A DNA stretch of 64,000 bases from JAFMJV01 sp034436555 (lineage in GTDB: Bacteria; Chloroflexota; Limnocylindria; Limnocylindrales; CSP1-4). The stretch's first letter is position 1, and every line of letters begins with the position of its first letter. A program made the translations under genes and the position numbers. The stretch is taken from assembly GCA_034436555.1 (NCBI GenBank), contig DAOTUU010000048.1, forward strand, positions 150,142 through 214,141, given 5' to 3'. Below, piece after piece: positions 27,752 through 35,571 of the stretch. The notes beneath the pieces were generated by a model. The model did no database searches and had not been told where the DNA came from. It worked only from the letters and a program-made list of their open reading frames with translations.

Positions 27752-28718
27752 CGTGCTGGTCCTGGTCGGGGGCTCCGACGACGGGCCCGACGAGGTCTCC
27801 CTCCAGGCGCTCGCCCTCGCGACGGGCCTGGCCGCCGGCGGTGCCGTCCACGCGCTCGTGCTCGGAGACCGCGCGTGGGCGGGGGACCTGGGCGAATGGG
27901 GTGCCGCACGGGTGCACGTCGCACATCATCCGCGGCTCGGGGAGTCCGCCCCGGACGCCGCCGCGCGCGTCACGGCCGATCTCGCGGAGCGCCTCGGGGT
28001 CGCACTCGTGGTGGGCTCCGGCACCGACGCGGGAGACGCCATCCTGGCCCGTGTGGCGGCGCGATCGGACATCCCGTTCGCGGCCGGCTGCGTGCGGACA
28101 GAGCAGGGCGGGCCGGGCGACCCGATCGCCGTCACGCGCCTGCGCTGGGGCGGCAGCCTGCTCGAGACGTCGGTCATCCGCACCGCCCGCGCGGTGCTCT
28201 CCGTGGCGCCCCACGCGGTCGACGCGGGACGTCCCGGCGGTGGCCCCGTCAGCCCGGAACCGTTCACGCCCGACCTGGACGACGCGGACGTGGCGGTCCG
28301 CGTGGTGGATCGCATCCCGGCGGCCGCCGGCGGCGTCTCGCTCGCGGACGCCCGGGTCGTCGTGTCCGGCGGCCGGGGTGCCGGGTCGGAGGCCGGGTTC
28401 GCACCCATCGAGGAGCTGGCGGGCCTGCTGGGGGCGGCCGTGGGCTGCTCCCGCGCGGTGACCATCGCGGGCTGGCGGTCGCATACCGCGCAGGTGGGCC
28501 AGACCGGGACCAAGATCGCACCCGACCTGTACATCGCCTGCGGCATCAGCGGCGCGACGCAGCACCTGGCGGGCTGCAAGGGGGCCAGGCGGATCCTGGC
28601 CATCAACACCGATGCGGAGGCGCCCATCATGGCCGCCGCGGATCACGCGGTGATCGGCGACCTCCACCAGGTGGTCCCGGCCATCGTCGCGGAGATCCGC
28701 CGGCGGCGCGTCGGATAG
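27744..28718 (+). CDS. etfA: Electron transfer flavoprotein alpha subunit
   Basis: 324 residues. The C-terminal FAD-binding domain has VVVSGGRGAGSEAGF, AAVGCSRAVTIAG, QVGQTGTKIAPDLYIACGIS and ILAINTDAEAPIMAAADHAV, all conserved in EtfA. ATG 27744 is inside the etfB 3' end (8-nt overlap). Together with EtfB it should carry electrons from the upstream dehydrogenase to the downstream membrane FeS oxidoreductase. Confidence 0.95.
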   Translation: MHDVLVLVGGSDDGPDEVSLQALALATGLAAGGAVHALVLGDRAWAGDLGEWGAARVHVAHHPRLGESAPDAAARVTADLAERLGVALVVGSGTDAGDAILARVAARSDIPFAAGCVRTEQGGPGDPIAVTRLRWGGSLLETSVIRTARAVLSVAPHAVDAGRPGGGPVSPEPFTPDLDDADVAVRVVDRIPAAAGGVSLADARVVVSGGRGAGSEAGFAPIEELAGLLGAAVGCSRAVTIAGWRSHTAQVGQTGTKIAPDLYIACGISGATQHLAGCKGARRILAINTDAEAPIMAAADHAVIGDLHQVVPAIVAEIRRRRVG

Positions 28719-28724
28719 CGACCC

Positions 28725-30845
28725 GTGACCGCGGGGACGGCCGTGGCCGGCCTGGCGCTCCTGGCCGCCCTGGCGGTCGCCGGGGGCCTGTTCGCGCGCC
28801 GGATGGCCTATCTCGTGGCGCTCGTGCGTCACGGTCGGGAGGTCGCGCGCTCGGACGAGGTGCCCGTCCGGGTTCGCCGCGAGGTCACCGGGGTGCTGGG
28901 TCAGTCGAAGCTGTGGCTGCGGCCCGTGCCCGGGCTCATGCACCTGCTCCTGTTCTGGGGCTTCCTCGTGCTCATCCCGACCGTCGTGATGTCGATGCTG
29001 GGCGCGGTCCACCCGACCTGGACGCTGCCCTGGCTGGCCGAGCAGGGCTGGTTCGCGCTGCTGGTGGACCTGTTCGCGCTGGGCGTGCTCACCGGCGTCG
29101 CGATCGCGTTCGCCATCCGCCTGGGCCAGCGCCCGGTGCGCTTCGTCGGCAGCCGTCTGCGGCAGGCCCACAACATCCTGCTGTTCGAGGCGGCCATCGC
29201 GGGGACGCTGTTCCTGTGGCACGGCGCCCGGATCGCGCTCGGCATCAACGAGGCGCCGGCGGGCTGGACGCCCGTGTCCGCCGCGGTCGCGGGCCTGCTG
29301 CCCGGCGGGACGGCGGGCGAGCTCCTGGAGCGGACGAGCGTGTGGCTGCACGTCCTGCTCATCCTCGCGTTCCTGGTGTACATCCCCTACACCAAGCACC
29401 TCCACATCCTCGTCGCGCCCTTCAACGTCTGGTTCGGGCGGACGCGGTCTCCCGGGCGCCTGGAGCCGCTGCGGCTGGATGACCCCGACCTGCCCGAGGA
29501 CCAGATCCGATTCGGCGCGGGGACCGCGGGCGACCTGACGTGGAAGCAGATGGTCGATGCCATGTCCTGCACCGAGTGCGGCCGGTGCCAGGACGCCTGT
29601 CCCGCGTTCGCCACGGGCAAGGACCTGTCGCCCAAGCTGGTCGTCATGGGCATCCGCGACCAGCTCTACCGCGAGGGCCGCGGCATCCTGGCGGGCACCG
29701 CCGGAGGCGACGGCACCGCCCGAGGCGACGGCACCGCCGGAGGCGACAGGGCCGCCGCGCCGCCGGCCGCCCTGACGCCGCTCGTCCCGGGCGCCGTCCG
29801 CGACGAGACCGTCTGGGACTGCGTGACCTGCGGGGCGTGCGTCCGCGAGTGCCCCGTGGGCATCGAGCACATCGACCACCTGGTGGACCTGCGGCGCAAC
29901 CTGGTGATGGTGGACGCACGGTTCCCGGCGCCCGCCATGGGGATGCTGCGCGACCTGGAGCGGACCAGCGACCCCTGGGGCCGCGGCGCCGCGGCGCGCA
30001 CCGAGTGGACCGAGGGCCTGGGTGTCCGGGTCCTCCGGCCGGGCGACCCGCCGCCGGAGCTGCTGTTCTGGGTCGGCTGCGCGCCAGCCTTCGACGAGCG
30101 TGCCCGGACCGCCGCGGTCTCGACGGTCCGCCTGCTCCAGCGCGCCCGCGTCGACTTCGCGATCCTGGGCCCGCGCGAGCGCTGCACCGGCGACCCGGCG
30201 CGCCGCATCGGCGACGAGTACACCTTCCAGGGGCTCGCGACCGGGAACGTGGAGACGCTCACGGGCGCGGGCATCCGGCGCATCGTGACCACCTGTCCGC
30301 ACTGCTTCAACGCCCTGGGACGGGAGTATCCCGACTTCGGCGGCGACTACGAGGTCATCCACCACACGCAGCTGCTCGCGGAGCTGGTCCGGGAGGGTCG
30401 CCTGGCGCCCGTGGCGGGGTCGGACACCATCACGTACCACGACTCCTGCTACCTCGCCCGCCACAACGACGTCCGCGCCGACCCGAGGCAGCTGGTCGCG
30501 GCGGTCGGCAGGCCGCTCGAGATGGCACGCCGGGAGGAGCGCACCTTCTGCTGTGGTGCGGGCGGTGGCCACATGTGGCTGGAGGAGCGCGGCGACCAGA
30601 TCAACGCGGAACGCGCCCGGGAGGCGGCCGCCACGGGGGCGGGCACGCTCGCGGTGGCCTGTCCGTTCTGCGTCGTGATGCTCGACGACGGTGTCCGGGC
30701 GAACGGCAGCGCGATGGTGGTCAAGGACGTCGCGACGCTGCTCGCGGAGGCCGTCGAGCGAGGGGTGACGCAGGGAGCAGGAGCGCGGGCGCCCGACGAG
30801 CTGGATGCGCCGGCGACGGAGATGGCCCGGCAGGACGCACCGTAG
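28725..30845 (+). CDS. Membrane FeS oxidoreductase (ETF:quinone oxidoreductase, HdrD-like with heme b domain)
   Basis: 706 residues. The N-terminal 250 residues have five to six membrane helices resembling the nitrate-reductase gamma/DUF3483 heme b domain. A two-[4Fe-4S] module follows: CTECGRCQDAC near residue 280 and CVTCGACVRECP near 367. Then two CCG (HdrD) domains: GCAPAFDERA/TCPHCFN and CCGAGGGHMW/ACPFCVVMLDDG. This is the layout of the membrane ETF:menaquinone oxidoreductases (EMO) described in other bacteria. Between the FeS motifs an in-frame 18-nt repeat encodes GGDGTA units. GTG start 7 nt after etfA. Confidence 0.88.
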   Translation: MTAGTAVAGLALLAALAVAGGLFARRMAYLVALVRHGREVARSDEVPVRVRREVTGVLGQSKLWLRPVPGLMHLLLFWGFLVLIPTVVMSMLGAVHPTWTLPWLAEQGWFALLVDLFALGVLTGVAIAFAIRLGQRPVRFVGSRLRQAHNILLFEAAIAGTLFLWHGARIALGINEAPAGWTPVSAAVAGLLPGGTAGELLERTSVWLHVLLILAFLVYIPYTKHLHILVAPFNVWFGRTRSPGRLEPLRLDDPDLPEDQIRFGAGTAGDLTWKQMVDAMSCTECGRCQDACPAFATGKDLSPKLVVMGIRDQLYREGRGILAGTAGGDGTARGDGTAGGDRAAAPPAALTPLVPGAVRDETVWDCVTCGACVRECPVGIEHIDHLVDLRRNLVMVDARFPAPAMGMLRDLERTSDPWGRGAAARTEWTEGLGVRVLRPGDPPPELLFWVGCAPAFDERARTAAVSTVRLLQRARVDFAILGPRERCTGDPARRIGDEYTFQGLATGNVETLTGAGIRRIVTTCPHCFNALGREYPDFGGDYEVIHHTQLLAELVREGRLAPVAGSDTITYHDSCYLARHNDVRADPRQLVAAVGRPLEMARREERTFCCGAGGGHMWLEERGDQINAERAREAAATGAGTLAVACPFCVVMLDDGVRANGSAMVVKDVATLLAEAVERGVTQGAGARAPDELDAPATEMARQDAP
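29696..29755 (+). repeat. In-frame 18-nt repeat inside the FeS oxidoreductase gene
   Basis: Three units of GGAGGCGACGGCACCGCC (second unit CGAGGC, third degenerate) encode a Gly/Asp/Thr/Ala linker between the two FeS-binding motifs. The length of the linker probably varies among relatives. Confidence 0.7.
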
Positions 30846-30857
30846 CCGGATCGCCGT

Positions 30858-31199
30858 TCAGATCGCCTCGCCGCCGCGCTCGCCGGTCCGGATCCGGATC
30901 ACCTGCTCCAGCGGCAGGATGAAGATCTTGCCATCGCCGATGACCCCGTCGCCGTGCCGCGCGGCACCCAGGATCGCGTTCACGGTGGGCTCCACGAACG
31001 CCTCGTTGACGGCGATCTCCAGGCGCACCTTGGGGATGAGGCTGGGCGCCACCTCCTCCCCGCGGTACAGCTCGGCGTCCTCCTGTCGGCCGTGCCCGGT
31101 GACCCGGCTCACCGTGATGCGGAAGATCTCCGCGGCGATGAGCGCCTGGTGCACCTCATCGAGCTTGTCCGGCTGGATGATCGCGACGACCAGCTTCAT
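30858..31199 (-). CDS. glnK: PII nitrogen signalling protein
   Basis: 113-residue PII protein sensing 2-oxoglutarate and ATP/ADP; as GlnK partner it would block the Amt channel. The fold landmarks are GHGRQEDAELYRGEE (T-loop), KVRLEIAV and GDGKIFILPLEQVIRIRTGE. The position equal to Tyr51, the residue uridylylated or adenylylated in many bacteria, is Val in this protein (YRGEEVAP), so that modification is not possible here; Tyr46 is kept. It lies 20 nt behind amt on the same strand. Confidence 0.95.
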   Translation of the reverse strand: MKLVVAIIQPDKLDEVHQALIAAEIFRITVSRVTGHGRQEDAELYRGEEVAPSLIPKVRLEIAVNEAFVEPTVNAILGAARHGDGVIGDGKIFILPLEQVIRIRTGERGGEAI

Positions 31200-31219
31200 C
31201 AGGGCATCTCCGGCGTGGG

Positions 31220-32566
31220 TCAGTTGAGGTTCAGCAGGCCGTAGCCGTGCTCGCCGTGGAGCTCGTGGTCCATGCCCGCCATCTCGCCCGTGGCGCCCAG
31301 GCGAAACCCGAGCAGCCGCTGCACGCCGATCACGAGGATGGTCGTGACCAGGGCCGTGTAGCCGATGGTGACCGCGACGCTGAACAGCTGGACGCCCAGC
31401 TGGGAGAGCGTGTCGCGACCCGCGGGCATGTCCGCGGCCCGGATGAAGAACGTCAGCAGGACACCGCCCGCGATGCCCGCCACGCCGTGGACGCCGAAGA
31501 CGTCGAGCGTGTCGTCGTAGCCCAGGCGGTTCTTGAGCAGGATCGCGCCGTAGCACAGGCCGGCCGCGATGAAGCCCAGCGCGATGGCGCCGGCCGGGGT
31601 GACCACGCCCGCCGCCGGGGTGATGACGACCAGGCCCGCGAGGATGCCCGACGCGATGCCCAGCCCGCTGGCCTTGCGATGGTGGACCGCCTCGATGCAC
31701 ACCCAGGCGAGCGCCGCGGCCGCCGCCGCCGCCTGCGTGACGGCGAGCGCCTGGGCCGTCTTCGCACCGCTCGACAGCGAGCTCCCCGCGTTGAAGCCGA
31801 ACCAGCCGACCCACAGCAGGCCCACGCCCATCATCACCATCACCAGGTTGTTGGGATGCATCGCCGTCCGCGGGTAGCCCCTCCGGGAACCCAGACGGAG
31901 CGCCGCGACGAGCCCGGCGACCCCCGCCGAGATGTGGACCACGGTGCCTCCCGCGAAGTCGATGGCCCCCATCCGGAACAGGAAGCCGTCGGGCGCCCAC
32001 ACCCAGTGGGCCAGCGGGGCGTAGACCAGCAGGCTCCACGCCGCGATGAACACGATGTAGCCGCGGAACCGGACCCGCTCCGCGAACGCGCCCGCGATGA
32101 GGGCCGGGGCGATGATCGCGAACTTGCCCTGGAACATCGCGAACACGAGATCCGGGACCCCATTGGCGGCGACCGTCCCGTCGATGCTGCGCAGGTACAG
32201 CAGCCCCGCGTCCCAGCCGATCCAGCCGCCCAGCGCGCCGGGCCCGAACGCGAGCGCGAAGCCCACCACCACCCACAGCGCACCGACCACGGCCATCGCC
32301 GCGAAGCTGTGCATCATCGTGCCCAGCACGTTCTTGGTCCGGACGAGGCCGCCGTAGAACATCGCCAGGCCGGGAACCATCAGCAGCACGAGCGCCGTGG
32401 AGGCGAGCATCCAGGCCGTGGCGCCCGCATCCACGGGGGGCTGCGCCGGCAGCGGCGCGGCGCCCGTGGTCCCCACGCCGACCACGATCGAGACCGCCAG
32501 GAGCGCCAGCAGCACCACGACCGACGCCACCATCCGGCTCGGTTCGATCGGCCGGCCACGGGGCAT
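31220..32566 (-). CDS. amt: Ammonium transporter Amt
   Basis: 448-residue inner-membrane ammonium channel with a leading hydrophobic segment (signal or extra helix) and eleven core helices. AWMLASTALVLLMVPGLAMF and YGGLVRTKN start the core. The twin histidines of the pore appear in GGTVVHISAG and FGVHGVAGIAGG. ATG 32566 has GGAGGGAG 6-8 nt upstream. The gene is followed by glnK, the standard amtB-glnK pair; expression is likely nitrogen-regulated, though no operator was identified. Confidence 0.96.
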   Translation of the reverse strand: MPRGRPIEPSRMVASVVVLLALLAVSIVVGVGTTGAAPLPAQPPVDAGATAWMLASTALVLLMVPGLAMFYGGLVRTKNVLGTMMHSFAAMAVVGALWVVVGFALAFGPGALGGWIGWDAGLLYLRSIDGTVAANGVPDLVFAMFQGKFAIIAPALIAGAFAERVRFRGYIVFIAAWSLLVYAPLAHWVWAPDGFLFRMGAIDFAGGTVVHISAGVAGLVAALRLGSRRGYPRTAMHPNNLVMVMMGVGLLWVGWFGFNAGSSLSSGAKTAQALAVTQAAAAAAALAWVCIEAVHHRKASGLGIASGILAGLVVITPAAGVVTPAGAIALGFIAAGLCYGAILLKNRLGYDDTLDVFGVHGVAGIAGGVLLTFFIRAADMPAGRDTLSQLGVQLFSVAVTIGYTALVTTILVIGVQRLLGFRLGATGEMAGMDHELHGEHGYGLLNLN

Positions 32567-32779
32567 CCGGTCTCCCTCCATCGCTGCGGTCCCGCAGCCC
32601 CGGACAGGGCCCTGGACGGGACGCGACGGTGCGGATGCTAGGCAGGCCGGACCCGCCTGTCGGCCACGCGCCGGTGGATGATCGGCCACGCGCGGGTGGC
32701 CGACCGGTTTCGCTTCGGAGTCGATCGAGAGCGCGCCCGCGCTGGCTCGGGGCGGGCGCGCCTGAGGTGCCGGCTGGTC

Positions 32780-32829
32780 GACGCCGGCGGGCCGCTACGG
32801 GAGGTGACGCCGGCCGGCCGCTACGGGAG
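32780..32829. repeat. Tandem 24-nt duplication across a stop codon
   Basis: GACGCCGGCGGGCCGCTACG at 32780 onward is repeated with one change at 32806-32829 (period 26). The second copy contains the stop codon and last codons of the 302-aa secreted protein gene; the first copy lies just downstream. Confidence 0.8.
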
Positions 32830-33729
32830 CTTCGCGAAGACCGCCTCCAGCTCGGCGTCGGGGACGGTCGCCGCCAGGATCACGTCGCCGGACGTCATCG
32901 CGACGAGGCGCTCCTGATCGGTGGCACCCTTGATGTCGACTGCGGGCCGACCCGCGACGTCGGTGGGCGTGAACGTCGCCTGGCCGTCCGAGGACGAGCT
33001 GAACGCGTTGAACAGCGGCTCCAGGAGCGCGCCTGCATCGGCACCCTTGATGAGGACCGCGACGACCGAGTACTCATCCTCGGTGTCCTCGGTCTCGCCG
33101 CCCACGAACAGCACGTCCGCCGCGGACTTGCCCTGTGCGGCGAACGCCTCGTTCAGCGCGATCACCGGAGCCGCCGTCTGGTCCATGAACCCGAGCAGCA
33201 GGTCGCCGCCGAATGACTGGACCTTGGTCGGGGATCCGCTGATGGTCTCCGGGATGAGGGCCTGGAGGCGAGCGACGTCCGCGGGGTCAGGTCCGGGTGG
33301 CACACGCGGGATGGCCAGCTCCAGCAGGCCGGTCACCGCGGGCAGGGCCGCATCCCATGCGAGCGAGCCGTAGTAGTTGGCCAGCAGCAGCTGTCCGGGG
33401 AGGCCGACCACCACGGCGCTGCCCGCCTCGGATGAGACGGCCGGGTTCCCCGCGATGGTGGTGTCGACGGCATCCGCGTAGCCAGCCTTCTGCTGGGCGA
33501 GGTCCGCGCCGGGCTGCGACGCGATGGAGAACATGGAGTCACCGCTGAACATGCAGTAGGTGGCCCCGCCGGTGACCTGCACCTCGGTCATCGAGAGGGC
33601 GGCCTTGACCTCATCGGCCGTGAGCAGCGAGCACTCATCGCCCTGGGCGACGACGGTGGCTGTCGCCCCGCCGAGCAGGCAGCTCGCCGCCACCGCTGCG
33701 GTGGCGAGCCAGCGCATGGACCTTCGCAT
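32821..33729 (-). CDS. Secreted hypothetical protein (302 aa)
   Basis: Signal peptide MRRSMRWLATAAVAASCLLG ends near VVAQG. The mature start DECSLLTADEVKAALSM resembles the N-terminus of DUF3558-like secreted proteins (CSLLT-x-E-E-V), with a second Cys in TYCMFSGD. Further domains are alpha/beta with no motif that I recognise. ATG 33729 has GGAGGAG upstream. It is monocistronic between amt and a long repeat-rich spacer. Function unknown. Confidence 0.75.
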   Translation of the reverse strand: MRRSMRWLATAAVAASCLLGGATATVVAQGDECSLLTADEVKAALSMTEVQVTGGATYCMFSGDSMFSIASQPGADLAQQKAGYADAVDTTIAGNPAVSSEAGSAVVVGLPGQLLLANYYGSLAWDAALPAVTGLLELAIPRVPPGPDPADVARLQALIPETISGSPTKVQSFGGDLLLGFMDQTAAPVIALNEAFAAQGKSAADVLFVGGETEDTEDEYSVVAVLIKGADAGALLEPLFNAFSSSSDGQATFTPTDVAGRPAVDIKGATDQERLVAMTSGDVILAATVPDAELEAVFAKLP

Positions 33730-33868
33730 CCGTGTCTCCTCCGATAGGGTCGCGAGGGCGGCAGTATGTGCCGACGCGAAGGCGCTGCCAAGCCCTCTTG
33801 TCGGCCATTCACCGGGACGTGGCGCGCAGGGGCCCCGCGAGACGTCCGACGGGGGCGGGGTGGCCGAC

Positions 33869-33989
33869 GCGCGGCGGGGCGCGCGGGGCGCGGCGGGGTG
33901 GCAGGCGCGCGGCGGGGTGCCGCGTGGGCGCGCGGCGGGGCGCGCGGGGCGCGGCGGGGTGGCAGGCGCGCGGCGGGGTGCCGCGTGGG
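33869..33989. repeat. 61-nt tandem duplication
   Basis: Unit one starts at 33869 and unit two at 33930, both beginning GCGCGGCGGGGCGCGCGGGG and running through GGTGGCAGGCGCGC and GTGCCGCGTGGG. Nearly identical. Shorter GCGCGGCGGGGTGGC words continue to about 34095. Confidence 0.75.
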
Positions 33990-34030
33990 CGCGCGGCGGG
34001 GTGGCCGGCGCGCGGCGGGGTGGCCGGCGC

Positions 34031-34215
34031 GCGGGAGGTGTGGCCGCCCAGCGGCCATCACCGACGCGGTCGGTGCGCGGCGGGGTGGCCGGCGCGCGCC
34101 TGCCCGGACCCGCTCGGTCAGCCGCGGCCCTCGATCCACACCTCGCGGAATCCGCCCGCGGGCGCGGGAGGTGCGGCCGCCCAGCGGCCATCACCGACGC
34201 GGTCGGTGCGCGGCG
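34031..34215. repeat. Dispersed 52-nt direct repeat pair
   Basis: Copies at 34031-34082 and 34164-34215 begin GCGGGAGGTG and include GCCGCCCAGCGGCCATCACC and GACGCGGTCGGTGCGCGGCG; a single T/C difference was seen. They are 133 nt apart and flank the P450-tail copy. Confidence 0.8.
34118..34162 (-). pseudogene. Copy of the 3' end of the P450 gene
   Basis: On the minus strand these 45 nt encode AGGFREVWIEGRG followed by TGA, against AGGFREVWIAGRA and TGA at the end of the P450 gene (36640-36684). About 40 of 45 bases match, including the stop codon. No other part of a P450 is present here, so it is either a remnant or a mobile short element. Confidence 0.6.
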
Positions 34216-34610
34216 CGTCGATCCGGGCCGATCCGGGCCGCTCCATGGACCGACTGGCCCTGTCCGGTCGGTTCGGTCCGGTGGGCGGTCCGGATCGACG
34301 TGACCGGGGACCCGGTCGGGCGTCCACGGCCGTTCAGCGGCCGATCCGCCGGACCGGGCGCGGCGGGGGCCTGCCGGGGTCGATCCGCCGGCCGGGCGCG
34401 GCGTGGGCCTGCCGGGGCCGATCCGCCGGCCGGGCGCGGCGAGGCCCGTTCGGCGGCCGATCCGTCGGCCGGGCGCGGCGAGGCCGTTCAGCGGCCGACC
34501 CGTCGGCATGGCGCGGCGTGCGCGCGCCCGGCCGATCCGTCGGCCGGGCACCGGGTCTCCGGCCGGGCGCGGCGTGGGCCTGCCGGGGTCGATCCGCCGA
34601 TCGGGTCTGC

Positions 34611-34616
34611 TACCGT
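34611..34616 (+). promoter_or_regulatory. -10-like box of the ECF sigma gene
   Basis: TACCGT, 7 nt before the ATG at 34624, the first non-repetitive sequence after the G-rich spacer. Spacing predicts a leaderless transcript. No -35 match. Confidence 0.4.
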
Positions 34617-34623
34617 GGACCGG

Positions 34624-35502
34624 ATGCCGGACCGATCGGATGACGAGCGGTACGCCGCGTTCTACGCGGGGCAGTTCCCGCGCGTGGTGCGCCAGCTCCG
34701 GCCGATGGTCGGCGGCGACGCCGAGGATGTGGCCCAGGAGGCGCTCCTGGTGGCGCAGCAGCAGTGGGCGACCGTCGCGTCGCTCGACCGACCCGAGGCG
34801 TGGGTCCGACGCGTGGCGCTGCGCATGGCCGTCCGCAGAGCGCACCGGGAGCGCGACCGCACGGTGCTCGAGGCCTCCTCCGAGCCGCCCGGCCCCATCG
34901 ATGCCCCCGACCTCGACCTCGCCGCGGCGATCCTGGAGCTGCCCGACCGACATGCCGCCGCCGTCCGCCTCCACCATCTGGAGGACCGGCCGGTCGCGGA
35001 GGTCGCAGGGCTGCTGGGCTGTACGGAGGGCGCGGCGAAGGTCCTGCTGTTGCGGGCGCGGCGGGTGCTGGCGGAGCGACTGTCGGGCCTCACCGGACAT
35101 TGGCGGTCGGAGCACACCTGGACGATCGACGGCGTGGCGCGATACCTCGTGGCGAACGGCTGGGAATCGCGCCGAGAGGCGGTCATCGACGGCGACATGC
35201 GGGGTCGCGCGGGCCGCTGGGACCTGACCATCCTCGACGGCGCCTACGTGCTGCGACGGGACGATGGGCTTCGCTTCGACCACGGCGCGAGCCGGGTCGA
35301 CGGCCGGTCCCTCGAGATGGCGCCGCTGCTGAACACCGGGCGCGCGCGGTATGACGCGACGGTCGAGGGTCGGCAGCTCACCCTCCGCTTCCGGGACGCG
35401 ACGGTCCCGCCCCACCTGGGCATGCCCGAGGGCGCGTGGGCCGGGATCTTCTTCGACATCGCCCCCTTCGTGCGCGTCGGACCCCCGCCAGGGCGCCCGT
35501 AA
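34624..35502 (+). CDS. ECF sigma factor with C-terminal beta-rich extension
   Basis: 292 residues. Sigma region 2 (RYAAFYAGQFPRVVRQLRPM, then EDVAQEALLVAQQQW) and region 4 (LPDRHAAAVRLHHLEDRPVA, LGCTEGAAKVLLLRARRVLA) occupy residues 1-165. Residues 170-290 form an extra domain of alternating strands (WTIDGVARYLVANGWESRRE, RWDLTILDGAYVLRRDDGLR) like a small lipocalin-type barrel. Extended ECF factors often use such domains for self-control instead of an anti-sigma factor; here that is an inference. Likely leaderless start. Confidence 0.85.
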   Translation: MPDRSDDERYAAFYAGQFPRVVRQLRPMVGGDAEDVAQEALLVAQQQWATVASLDRPEAWVRRVALRMAVRRAHRERDRTVLEASSEPPGPIDAPDLDLAAAILELPDRHAAAVRLHHLEDRPVAEVAGLLGCTEGAAKVLLLRARRVLAERLSGLTGHWRSEHTWTIDGVARYLVANGWESRREAVIDGDMRGRAGRWDLTILDGAYVLRRDDGLRFDHGASRVDGRSLEMAPLLNTGRARYDATVEGRQLTLRFRDATVPPHLGMPEGAWAGIFFDIAPFVRVGPPPGRP

Positions 35503-35571
35503 CCGACCGGCCCTCCCAGGTCAGTCCCTCATGAACGACGCTCTGCGGCGTCGCCAAGCCGAGGTGCGGTC

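Larger units (their letters stand above)
33730..34623. other. Repeat-rich, G-biased intergenic region, 894 nt
   Basis: No gene recognised. The plus strand is extremely rich in GCGCGGCGGGG and GGGTGGC words. It contains a 61-nt tandem duplication (33869-33989), a 52-nt pair (34031-34082, 34164-34215) and a copy of the 3' end of the P450 gene (34118-34162). The second half has repeated GATCCGCCGGCCGGGCGCGGC words. Confidence 0.6.

Noticed and set aside
27531..30572. 1013-codon open frame on the minus strand
   Set aside because: Antisense to etfB, etfA and the FeS oxidoreductase, which have clear motifs. Composition (Arg, His, Gln, Asp rich) is that of a shadow frame.
33869..34100. CRISPR-like array
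   Set aside because: The units are adjacent simple G-rich repeats with no unique spacers, and no cas genes are present.
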